Origin: Pedosphaera sp.
Lineage (GTDB): Bacteria; Verrucomicrobiota; Verrucomicrobiia; Limisphaerales; UBA9464
Length of the DNA stretch: 17,604 nucleotides
Assembly (NCBI GenBank): GCA_009695405.1
Contig: SIAZ01000040.1
Span: 1-17,604 of the forward strand
Direction: 5' to 3'
The notes under the pieces are model-generated. The model worked only from the letters and a program-made list of their open reading frames with translations. It did no database searches and had not been told where the DNA came from. Made by a program: the position numbers and the translations under genes. Numbering within the stretch: the first letter of the stretch is position 1; each line of letters begins with the position of its first letter. Positions 1 to 6,632 of the stretch are shown one piece after another.

Positions 1-58
1 GATCACGCCTCTTGGCCAGCACCTCGGTTCGTGTTTTTTGACTCATTTTGGTGTCCAT
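1..58 (-). CDS. Transposase/integrase, N-terminal fragment (runs off the window)
   Basis: Nineteen codons are visible before the window edge. They encode MDTK followed by MSQKTRTEVLAKRRD, or the protein starts at the second ATG (46). The K-T-R-x-E-V-L-A-x-R-R pattern resembles the N-terminus of integrase-core transposases widespread in Planctomycetes and Verrucomicrobia, where it begins a helix-turn-helix region. The catalytic DDE domain lies outside the window, so activity cannot be judged. The two upstream direct repeats support a mobile-element identity. The assignment rests on a short stretch and is therefore moderate. Confidence 0.55.
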   Translation of the reverse strand, partial: MDTKMSQKTRTEVLAKRRD

Positions 59-62
59 AGCT

Positions 63-85
63 CGGTAACACCCTTTTTGAGTCAA
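63..85 (-). repeat. IS terminal direct repeat, inner copy
   Basis: This 23-bp unit matches the one at 120-142 at 21 positions. On the minus strand it begins TTGACTCAAAAAG and ends TGTTACCG. It lies four bases upstream of the transposase ATG (58). The 8-bp core also appears inverted at 38-45 inside the coding start. It is probably a transposase binding site. Confidence 0.7.
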
Positions 86-119
86 CGTATGGTTTCCTCA
101 AACCATTTCACCTCGCCTT

Positions 120-142
120 CGGTAACATTCTTTTTGAGTCAA
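120..142 (-). repeat. IS terminal direct repeat, outer copy
   Basis: This is the second 23-bp unit, offset exactly 57 bp from the inner copy and differing at two bases (AA for GG after AAAAAG). It is probably at or near the physical end of the element, 23 bp from the stop codon of the cytochrome gene. Confidence 0.7.
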
Positions 143-165
143 TTCGCAAAGGAAACGTTAAATGA

Positions 166-558
166 TTATTTAGCGCCTTGATCGATCCAAGCCCGCAGGA
201 TTCCGATTTCCTCTTTGCTGAATGGCTTTCCTTTTCCTTCAGGCGGCATCGCCTCGTCATCAATCAATCGAGCGACACTGATTACAATTGAGCTTTTGGC
301 ACTTTTACCCTTTTCGATATTAGGGCCATTCTCTCCCCCTTTGAGTGCTGCCTCCAACGAATCGAGTCGAAGTTTCCCTTTTTGTTTCTCTACCCCGTGG
401 CATTTAAAACATGACCGCTCAAAAAGAGGTTGGATATCCTTGGCAAAGGTGAGGTCTTTTTTGTCCGAGGCCGACGGTAATTTGCTGATATCAATATCGG
501 CAGAGCTGACGGACAGAGTCAGTGCGGAAACAATAGCGGTCAGAACGATTGAATTCAT
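166..558 (-). CDS. Secreted c-type cytochrome, PSCyt1-like single domain
   Basis: A 130-residue protein with a signal peptide (about 1-20, hydrophobic, ending SVSSA) and one mono-heme c-type domain. The heme site is C50-F-K-C53-H54. The following segment (KGKLRLDS, then a GGENGP turn) and the MPP at 104-106, whose Met is the likely distal heme ligand, match the planctomycete cytochrome C (PSCyt1) family. That family is usually the N-terminal part of large proteins carrying DUF1549/DUF1553; here the domain stands alone and ends naturally at WIDQGAK. It should act in the periplasm as an electron carrier or redox domain; the partner is unknown. An upstream ATG (627) would bury the signal peptide, so the inner ATG is preferred. 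Its stop is 23 bp from the IS end. Confidence 0.85.
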   Translation of the reverse strand: MNSIVLTAIVSALTLSVSSADIDISKLPSASDKKDLTFAKDIQPLFERSCFKCHGVEKQKGKLRLDSLEAALKGGENGPNIEKGKSAKSSIVISVARLIDDEAMPPEGKGKPFSKEEIGILRAWIDQGAK

Positions 559-662
559 GAATTTTGCAGAAGTGATAAGAACCGACTTCCCGAGGTTGCA
601 AAACGACGGGATGCCGGTCAAAGCCATTCAATCCAAAACAGCATTGAAATAATCGCTGGATA

Positions 663-680
663 TCAGCGCACCCGCGCTGA
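663..680 (-). terminator. Perfect hairpin over the stop codon of the prepilin-like gene
   Basis: TCAGCGC (663-669), loop ACCC, GCGCTGA (674-680): a perfect 7-bp stem with a 4-base loop that includes the stop codon (663-665). No clean T-run follows on the minus strand, so it is not a classical intrinsic terminator. It may stabilise the 3' end or attenuate readthrough into the cytochrome gene. Confidence 0.3.
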
Positions 681-1595
681 AGTTCGCTCAGACATCCAAC
701 GGATATCCTTATTTCCCTTCTGCGTGGGCACTCCCTGTGGCATCGCGCCAAGACGAGTTCTGACATCGGTCCATCGTTTAATTTCAGAATGACCATCAGC
801 AAAGGCAAATCCAGCGGCCCCATTGTGATACCAAGCGGGCCAATCAATCATCTTTTCGTCTCCCTCTTTCCAAGCTCCGTCGGACGGCGGGCCGATCACC
901 GCAAATCCTCCGTCGTTCAAACTCTTGTCATCTTCATCCACGAAGACAAACGTCGAGGCGGCACCGGGTAGAGTGAAATCCCCAAGCTTTCCGTAACAGA
1001 ACCAAGTTTTGTTGCGAGTATGACCATGATTACCGTCTAACCACGGACCGTCGACCGAGAGCAATCCTCGGCTATTTGGGTCGGTTCCAACGGCTTGACT
1101 GGCGGCAAAGCTCCGTGCTGCTTTTATTTTCCTGCGGCTTACCTTGTCGCGCGGAGCCGTCGAAGTCCCTATCCGCCTATCTGCAGGACAACTGAACAGG
1201 GCGCTGCTACGACCCAAATAATTAGCCAACAAAGAACGGGTCGGGTCTTCAAGAATCTCGCTATTAAATTCTTCCCCACCTCCACGACCTGCCTGTCCCG
1301 GACACCAATTGCGACCTGGAGTCGTGTTACCATCGTCGGGATTCGGCCACAGAAGGTCATTGTGATCATGTGCATATTGGTGTGTCGCCAAAATCATCTG
1401 ACGCCCATTGTTCATGCAAAAAATCCCTTGGGACTTGGATTTAGATTTGGCCAGTGCAGGCAGAAGCATACCGGCCAGAATCGCAATAATCGCAATGACA
1501 ACTAGCAGTTCAATCAAGGTAAAACCGGAGATTATCCGAGTCTGACACGAGCGCGGCTTAGTGAATCTTTTCATGGGTTGTTTTCCATTACTCAT
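663..1595 (-). CDS. Prepilin-type secreted protein with C-terminal H-x9-DG motif
   Basis: A type II secretion/type IV pilin-like protein of 310 residues. A short basic leader (1-24) is followed by FTLIELLVV at 25-33. Cleavage by prepilin peptidase is expected after G24, with E29 as the conserved Glu at mature position 5. The rest of the first helix (to about 47) is strongly hydrophobic. The globular part ends with an H-N-x8-D-G-H pattern, the H-x9-DG signature of the abundant pseudopilin-like families of Verrucomicrobia and Planctomycetes (DUF1559-like). The function of these proteins is not established; an extracellular or periplasmic role through a pseudopilus-like system is assumed. The start could be ATG 1595, ATG 1574 (seven codons later, with GGAAA upstream) or an unlikely TTG at 1613. 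It may be co-transcribed with the downstream cytochrome gene (104-bp gap). Confidence 0.85.
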   Translation of the reverse strand: MSNGKQPMKRFTKPRSCQTRIISGFTLIELLVVIAIIAILAGMLLPALAKSKSKSQGIFCMNNGRQMILATHQYAHDHNDLLWPNPDDGNTTPGRNWCPGQAGRGGGEEFNSEILEDPTRSLLANYLGRSSALFSCPADRRIGTSTAPRDKVSRRKIKAARSFAASQAVGTDPNSRGLLSVDGPWLDGNHGHTRNKTWFCYGKLGDFTLPGAASTFVFVDEDDKSLNDGGFAVIGPPSDGAWKEGDEKMIDWPAWYHNGAAGFAFADGHSEIKRWTDVRTRLGAMPQGVPTQKGNKDIRWMSERTSARVR

Positions 1596-1968
1596 CTCAC
1601 CTTCGGAAGTCAATACTCCAAAATAAGTAAAGACTGGTTCGATTTGATTTTAGATCTGGAAAGGTCCCGTTTGACTCAGATCGATTCCACTGAGGATCCG
1701 TGTCCGTTGATCATTTGACAGCCTGATCGCCCGCTCCGCCGTATCAGTCCGTGATCAGGCGCTTGGATTTAGGCAAATCAGCGCTGCTTTCAAGACGGTT
1801 CAGTTGAGTTCAACCAGCTAGACTTTAAACGCGGAAGACCGATTGAGAACGAGGTTGATCGGCCGATGCTTTCGGTAGATCTACGACAACCTTTTCCAAC
1901 CTCAACTTCCTCTCGTTACCCTAAATTCCCAGACTGACATCCATGGACGATCTGATACGCTCTTTTTT
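1596..1968. other. Divergent intergenic region, no gene seen
   Basis: About 370 bp separate the minus-strand prepilin gene from the plus-strand ABC gene, so promoters for both directions should lie here. No convincing sigma-70 pair was found: a TTGACA at 1715-1720 has no good -10 at 16-18 bp, and a TAAAAT on the minus strand (1647-1652) has no matching -35. The clearest structure is the inverted repeat at 1721-1760. No open frame with coding character was recognised. Confidence 0.5.
1721..1760. repeat. Inverted repeat in the divergent region
   Basis: GCCTGATC (1721-1728) and GATCAGGC (1753-1760) are perfect inverted arms. The pairing extends two more positions as a G-T wobble and C-G, giving a 10-bp stem around a 20-base loop. 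TGATCA also occurs at 1708-1713 and within the right arm (1752-1757). It could be an operator or a hairpin in a 5' leader; no regulator gene is adjacent. Confidence 0.5.
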
Positions 1969-2667
1969 ATGTCGGACTCTTTGTTGCAATTGCGCGGTCT
2001 TTTTAAAGCGTTTCCCACCGGCGAAACCTCAGTATCCATCCTAAAGAACGCTTCGTTGTCCCTGACGGCCGGCTCGAGCACCGCTCTTGTTGGGCCCAGC
2101 GGATCTGGCAAAAGTACCGTCCTCAATTTGATCGGAACCCTCGATCGACCTGATTCAGGGGAAATTCTTTTTGAAGGGACAGATTTAACCCGACTTGACC
2201 CCATCGCTCTAGCCCGTTTCCGCAACCGCAGGATCGGGTTTATCTTCCAATCGCACCACCTTCTTCCTCACTGCTCAGTTTTAGAAAATGTTCTCATTCC
2301 GACTCTCGCTTTTGATCACCGCACACCCGAGGCGGCAGTCATTCGCGCCAAACGTTGGCTCGACCGGGTAGGACTTGCACAACGGATGAGCCACCTCCCC
2401 AGTCGATTGTCCGGGGGCGAATGTCAACGTGTCGCCGTCGTCCGCGCTTTGGTAAATGACCCATCACTCCTGCTGGCTGACGAACCCACAGGGGCGCTAG
2501 ACCGTCCTGCGGCCGATGAAATCGGGTCCCTTCTGATCGAACTTAACAGGGAACAAAAGCTGACCCTCCTCGTGGTAACCCACTCTTTAGAATTAGCCAA
2601 CCGCATGGATCGCCAAGTCGAAATGCGCGAGGGCAGGCTGGTCGACCTGCCCCCCTTCCGAGCCTGA
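1969..2667 (+). CDS. ABC transporter ATP-binding protein, LolD/MacB type
   Basis: A 232-residue stand-alone nucleotide-binding subunit. It has Walker A GPSGSGKST (42-50), Q-loop Q94 in FIFQSHHLLP, signature LSGGE (147-151), Walker B LLLADE (167-172) followed by PTGALD, and H-loop H205. Length and the features around the Q-loop and D-loop fit the LolD/FtsE/MacB group, whose members energise extraction of lipoproteins or peptides by MacB/FtsX-fold permeases. No such permease is adjacent: the next gene is an ABC-2 type permease. It is first in the plus-strand run and 98 bp upstream of that permease. The ATG has no Shine-Dalgarno sequence, only a T-rich stretch before it. The substrate cannot be told. 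Confidence 0.9.
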   Translation: MSDSLLQLRGLFKAFPTGETSVSILKNASLSLTAGSSTALVGPSGSGKSTVLNLIGTLDRPDSGEILFEGTDLTRLDPIALARFRNRRIGFIFQSHHLLPHCSVLENVLIPTLAFDHRTPEAAVIRAKRWLDRVGLAQRMSHLPSRLSGGECQRVAVVRALVNDPSLLLADEPTGALDRPAADEIGSLLIELNREQKLTLLVVTHSLELANRMDRQVEMREGRLVDLPPFRA

Positions 2668-2765
2668 AATACCCAGCCTCACCTTCTATTTCCGGTCGTC
2701 GATGTAAAACCTATTGACCCTTCTCATCTCCCCTGTATGGTCTGACCCAAACAGTCCGAGTCACG

Positions 2766-3725
2766 ATGCGTCAATACCTGTCTATCGCTAGCAATGCTTT
2801 TATGGAACTGGTCCGGCAGCCTATTTTTCTGCTTTTGATGACCAGTTCATCGGGATTTTGTGTTTTTATCTCTGCAGTTCCCTATTTCGGCTTCGGTGAA
2901 GACCCTAAATTGGTCAAGGATATGTCTTTGGCTCTGATGCTTTTGTCGGGGTTGTTCGGGGCGGTACTTTGCGCCTCCTCCAGTGTGGCCCAAGAAATTC
3001 GCTCCGGCACGGCTCTGACAGTGCTGTCAAAGCCAGTCAGTCGATTGACTTTTCTCCTCGGCAAATTCACTGGATTAGCGGGTTCGCTGACCCTGATGAC
3101 CTTCACTAATTTGGTAGCTGCCCTACTCGCAGGCCGAATGGCATTCGATGCCTACGGAGACACTGATATCAAATCGCTTTCAATTTATGCAGGAGTTGGA
3201 TTCTTAGCCTATGCCGTTGCTGGATTCTTTAATTTTTTCCTCCGACGCGGATTTGTCTCTGACGCAGTTTTCGCTTTCATTCTTTTCACCAGTCTAGCGG
3301 TTCTTGGCATCCATTTGTTGAGTCATGACGAACGGGCTTTCGGAGAAGTCGCCACGGTTGATTGGCGAATGATCCCTGCTGCTGTTCTGATCCTTTTTGC
3401 CCTACTTATTCTCGCCGCGGTCGCTTTAGCTTGCTCGACGCGCCTCGATACGGTGCCCACCTTAGCAATTTGTTCCACCCTCTTTATGGTCGGGCTTATG
3501 AGTGATTACCTCTTCAAAGGAGCCTCCGATTCCGGTTCGTGGTGGGCGACTTTTCTCTACGCTATAACCCCTAATTGGCAGCAATTCTGGCTGGCAGACG
3601 CTCTTGAGGACAAAAAGACGATTCCATGGTCTTACGTCGCAAAGTCCTCAGTTTATATGCTGTCCTGTATGGCTGCCGCCTTAGCTGCCGGTGTCTGGAT
3701 GTTTGACGATCGGGAACTCAACTAA
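2766..3725 (+). CDS. ABC-2 type (NosY-like) permease
   Basis: A 319-residue polytopic inner-membrane protein with about eight hydrophobic segments (near 20-38, 53-74, 103-122, 139-159, 165-184, 202-224, 231-249, 291-313). Between the second and third lies the motif of ABC-2 permeases related to NosY and the multicopper-enzyme-maturation group: E77-I-R-S-G-T, then L-S-K-P-V-S-R, then L-L-G-K-F-T-G (98-103). This cytoplasmic loop normally couples to the ATPase. Such permeases work with CcmA/NosF-type ATPases (COG1131), one of which is encoded at 9879-11102; the nearer ATPase is of a different class. The substrate is unknown. The start ATG lacks a Shine-Dalgarno sequence. Confidence 0.85.
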   Translation: MRQYLSIASNAFMELVRQPIFLLLMTSSSGFCVFISAVPYFGFGEDPKLVKDMSLALMLLSGLFGAVLCASSSVAQEIRSGTALTVLSKPVSRLTFLLGKFTGLAGSLTLMTFTNLVAALLAGRMAFDAYGDTDIKSLSIYAGVGFLAYAVAGFFNFFLRRGFVSDAVFAFILFTSLAVLGIHLLSHDERAFGEVATVDWRMIPAAVLILFALLILAAVALACSTRLDTVPTLAICSTLFMVGLMSDYLFKGASDSGSWWATFLYAITPNWQQFWLADALEDKKTIPWSYVAKSSVYMLSCMAAALAAGVWMFDDRELN

Positions 3726-3808
3726 CCTATGATCTCTTCCGTGCTCCAGCCTTTCTTACCCCCGATGTCTTCTCGCGGTCTGCACCCTTCCTTTACGCTG
3801 ATTTTCTG

Positions 3809-5701
3809 ATGCAACGCTCCTTCCAAGAAACCGGTTTTATCAACTGGATGACCCTACTGGCTTTGGGGGTCGGCCTCGAAATCGTGTCGCGACTTGGCAC
3901 CTCTGCCACGGGTGAGCTAGGTGCCGCTTTTGTCCTAGTCGGCCTGATTACTGCACTGGTCAGTTGGTTCCAAATGCGCCTAGAAAACGCAGAAGAATCT
4001 GAACGGTTGGAACTCGAAGATTTGGCACGTTCACGGAAGAGTGCCTCACTTTTCGATTCCTCTGCCGAAGCTTTCCCTGCCAAAAACTCACGACTGCAGT
4101 TCGACAAATGGGTCCTACCGATCCTCACTCTGATTCTCTTCATCGTGCAGTCCTTAGCTGCGGCCTATTTCTACCGAACCCTCGGGGGGAAAACAGTCAC
4201 CCCAGGAGAATCTGCCCCACTGGCGATGGCCTTGTTCGCGGCCATGAGTCTTGTGGTCTTTCTGCTCGGCAAATATGCCACTCGACTGGCTCAACTCAAG
4301 GGAGTCCGCCTGCTGCGTCCCGGCGGTTCAGCCCTAATGCTTGGAGCCCTTATGGCGGCACTTGCTGCGGGCACAGAAGCGATTCAGTGGTTTGGCTTTC
4401 CAAAGTACGACGGCTATGTGGCTTGGATTCTCACCGGCCTGATGACCTTGGTTGCCATCGAGACTTTAATGGCCTTGGTCTTCGAAGCCTATCGTCCCCG
4501 AGTTCAGGGTAAAGAAGTCCGCTTAATTTATGAGAGCCGCTTGATTGGTCTTCTCGGGCAACCCACTGGACTGTTCGCCACCGCCGCTCAAGCTCTCGAC
4601 TACCAATTCGGTTTCAAGGTCAGTGACTCTTGGTTCTACCGCTTCATCGAGGAAAAAATCGGCGGCTTTGCTCTTCTTTGGATTACCCTTCTCGGGCTCA
4701 GTGATTGCGTGGTGTTTATCGACCCTGGCGAACAGGGTTTGCGCGAACGCTTTGGCAAGCCGGCGGGTGCTATTCTCGAGCCAGGGGTTGCTTTCAAATT
4801 CCCTCGACCCATCGATAGTATTCTCCGCTTCCCAACCTCTGAAATTCAGAGCTTTAATGTTGGCTTCGTTCCTGACCAAAAATTAGAAGGTGTAGACACT
4901 CTTCTCTGGACAAAAGCCCACTATAAAGAAGAATTCAACTTGCTTGTCGCTTCTCGTGAACAAATCACTTCGACCAATAGCACCGATACCGAACAGACGG
5001 TTCCCGTCAATCTCCTCACTGTCAGTATTCCTATTCAATTTCTAGTTCGAGACGTCAAAAAATGGGCCTATTATCACACTGAACCCGCCGGATTATTGGA
5101 GAAGATCGCCAACCGCGAAGTGGTACGCTACATGGCAAGTGTTGATATCGAAACCGTGATGTCTTTCGGCCGTAGCCAAGCCTCTTCAGATCTGCGTGCT
5201 AATATTCAAAAACAGGCCGATACCGCCAATCTCGGTGTCGAGATCGCCTTTGTTGGTCTGCAAGATATTCATCCTCCTATCGGCACCAAGGAACTTCAGG
5301 TCGCCGCCGCCTACGAAAAAGTGATCGGAGCCGAACAAGAGAAAGAATCCAAAATCCTTGAAGCGCAAGGCTATGCTTTCGAGGCTATCCCTATAGCCAG
5401 AGCCAATGCCGCTAAGACGGTCAATGAATCCAAGTCGATTGCCGTTCAGAAAGTGAACGAAGCCGCTGGCCGAGCGGCTCAGTTCGGCAACCAATTAACC
5501 GCCTACCGTGCTGCGCCGTCTCTCTTCACCGCTCGCAATTACTTGGAAACCTTCAGCAAATCCGCTGCAGCTTCCCGCAAATTGGTCATTCTTCCCACCA
5601 ATACTCACGATGTCATTATCTTCAATCTCGAAGACAAGATACGCCAAGACCTACTCGATGTCGCTATCGACCCCATTAAACGGGATGAACCGAAAAAGTA
5701 A
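3809..5701 (+). CDS. Polytopic membrane protein fused to an HflK-like SPFH/band 7 domain
   Basis: A 630-residue protein. The N-terminal ~300 residues carry about seven hydrophobic segments (near 12-29, 36-55, 102-122, 136-154, 174-192, 203-225, 284-302). The last leads directly into the band 7 start, VVFIDPGEQGLRERFGKPAG (301-320), in the manner of HflK. After the SPFH domain comes an Ala/Glu/Lys-rich helical region (roughly 500-570) and an HflK-like tail with YRAAPSLFTARNYLETF. Canonical HflK has one transmembrane helix and about 350-420 residues, so the polytopic N-terminus is an added domain. A loop motif around 264-278 (DYQFGFKVSDSWFYRF) resembles other PVC members. It probably oligomerises with the HflC and HflK encoded just downstream (24-bp gap) and may modulate an FtsH-type protease. 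The leader is pyrimidine-rich without Shine-Dalgarno. Confidence 0.85.
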   Translation: MQRSFQETGFINWMTLLALGVGLEIVSRLGTSATGELGAAFVLVGLITALVSWFQMRLENAEESERLELEDLARSRKSASLFDSSAEAFPAKNSRLQFDKWVLPILTLILFIVQSLAAAYFYRTLGGKTVTPGESAPLAMALFAAMSLVVFLLGKYATRLAQLKGVRLLRPGGSALMLGALMAALAAGTEAIQWFGFPKYDGYVAWILTGLMTLVAIETLMALVFEAYRPRVQGKEVRLIYESRLIGLLGQPTGLFATAAQALDYQFGFKVSDSWFYRFIEEKIGGFALLWITLLGLSDCVVFIDPGEQGLRERFGKPAGAILEPGVAFKFPRPIDSILRFPTSEIQSFNVGFVPDQKLEGVDTLLWTKAHYKEEFNLLVASREQITSTNSTDTEQTVPVNLLTVSIPIQFLVRDVKKWAYYHTEPAGLLEKIANREVVRYMASVDIETVMSFGRSQASSDLRANIQKQADTANLGVEIAFVGLQDIHPPIGTKELQVAAAYEKVIGAEQEKESKILEAQGYAFEAIPIARANAAKTVNESKSIAVQKVNEAAGRAAQFGNQLTAYRAAPSLFTARNYLETFSKSAAASRKLVILPTNTHDVIIFNLEDKIRQDLLDVAIDPIKRDEPKK

Positions 5702-5725
5702 CCCAGTCCAAGTCCTTTCCACCTG

Positions 5726-6628
5726 ATGAAAAACCGTATTCCAACCCTAATCATCGGTAGTCTCCTACTGTTGATATTTCTGTTCCTCCTCTTCGCCTTC
5801 CAAGTGAGAACGACCGAAGTGGCCGTCGTCACGACTTTTGGCAGTATCAGCGGTCAACCCCGCACCGAACCGGGACTGTATCCTCGCTTCCCTTACCCCA
5901 TTCAAACCGTTTATAAATTCGATAAGCGTCTTCAAAACTTCGAACGTAAATACGAGCAGAGTTTTACGCGCGACAAAAAATCGCCGATTATTTCTGTCTT
6001 CGTTGCTTGGCAAATTGAAGAACCTATTGTGTTCCTCAAGCGCTTTAATGGTGATGTTGCTCGCGCCGAAGCTAGCCTCGAAAATGTGGTGCGCGATGCC
6101 AAGAACGCGGTCATTGGGCGCCATGATTTTTCTGAGTTGATCGCTCCCAATCCATCCTTGGTTAAATTTGATGAAATCGAAACTGAGATGAAAATTATGA
6201 TGTCCGAAACCGCACTCAAAACCTACGGCATCAAAATTGAACTGGTTGGCATTAAGCAACTCGGCCTTCCTGAAGGACTTACCGCCAAAGTGTTTGACCG
6301 TATGAAAACCGAGAGGGAACGACAGGTCAAAAAACTGATTGCCGAAGGGACTTCTGAGGCTGTTCGTATCCGCTCCGATGCTGAACTTAAACGTGATACA
6401 ACTCTCGCCGAGGCGCGCCGTCAGGCTCTTGTTCTCCGTGGTGAGGCGGAAGCCAAGGCAACCGAGTTTTATAAAATCCTCAATCAAGACGAAACCCTCG
6501 CTCGTTTCCTTATCTCTCTGAATGGACTTGAGGCCACTCTCAAGGACCGCACGACTCTCATTCTCGACGAGAAAACAGCACCGCTGAATCTTCTCCGAGG
6601 CGACATCCAAGCGCCCGTCAACCGCTGA
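5726..6628 (+). CDS. hflC: HflC-type SPFH protein (protease modulator)
   Basis: A 300-residue protein with one N-terminal transmembrane helix (about 6-25) and an SPFH/band 7 domain starting VRTTEVAVVTTFG (27-39). The helical stretch has the HflC-type sequence FDRMKTERERQVKKLIAEG, then a run of Ala/Glu/Arg heptads and GEAEAKATEFY. HflC with HflK forms a large membrane-anchored cage that regulates the AAA protease FtsH, with most of the chain in the periplasm. It lies between two HflK-like genes, 24 bp after the first and 4 bp before the second, so the three are surely co-transcribed. The ATG is chosen because the transmembrane helix follows immediately. Confidence 0.92.
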   Translation: MKNRIPTLIIGSLLLLIFLFLLFAFQVRTTEVAVVTTFGSISGQPRTEPGLYPRFPYPIQTVYKFDKRLQNFERKYEQSFTRDKKSPIISVFVAWQIEEPIVFLKRFNGDVARAEASLENVVRDAKNAVIGRHDFSELIAPNPSLVKFDEIETEMKIMMSETALKTYGIKIELVGIKQLGLPEGLTAKVFDRMKTERERQVKKLIAEGTSEAVRIRSDAELKRDTTLAEARRQALVLRGEAEAKATEFYKILNQDETLARFLISLNGLEATLKDRTTLILDEKTAPLNLLRGDIQAPVNR

Positions 6629-6632
6629 TCTC

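Larger units (their letters stand above)
1..142 (-). mobile_element. End of an insertion sequence, cut by the window edge
   Basis: The segment holds the first codons of a transposase on the minus strand plus its upstream terminal region. That region carries two direct repeats (63-85 and 120-142) starting TTGACTCAAAAAG on the minus strand. Repeated terminal motifs beside a transposase start are typical of transposase binding sites. The outer boundary is inferred to lie at or just beyond 142, because the cytochrome gene ends at 166; no target-site duplication can be checked, as the other end is outside the window. The family is probably an integrase-type (rve, IS3/IS481-like) element common in PVC genomes, from memory of the N-terminus only. 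Confidence 0.6.

Noticed and set aside
1671..1678. TTGACTCA, identical to the core of the IS terminal repeats
   Set aside because: Only the 8-bp core matches, without the following AAAAAG or TGTTACCG. A chance occurrence in 17.6 kb is quite likely.
1715..1746. TTGACA followed by GTATCA as a sigma-70 promoter
   Set aside because: The spacing is 20 bp and the -10 match is poor.
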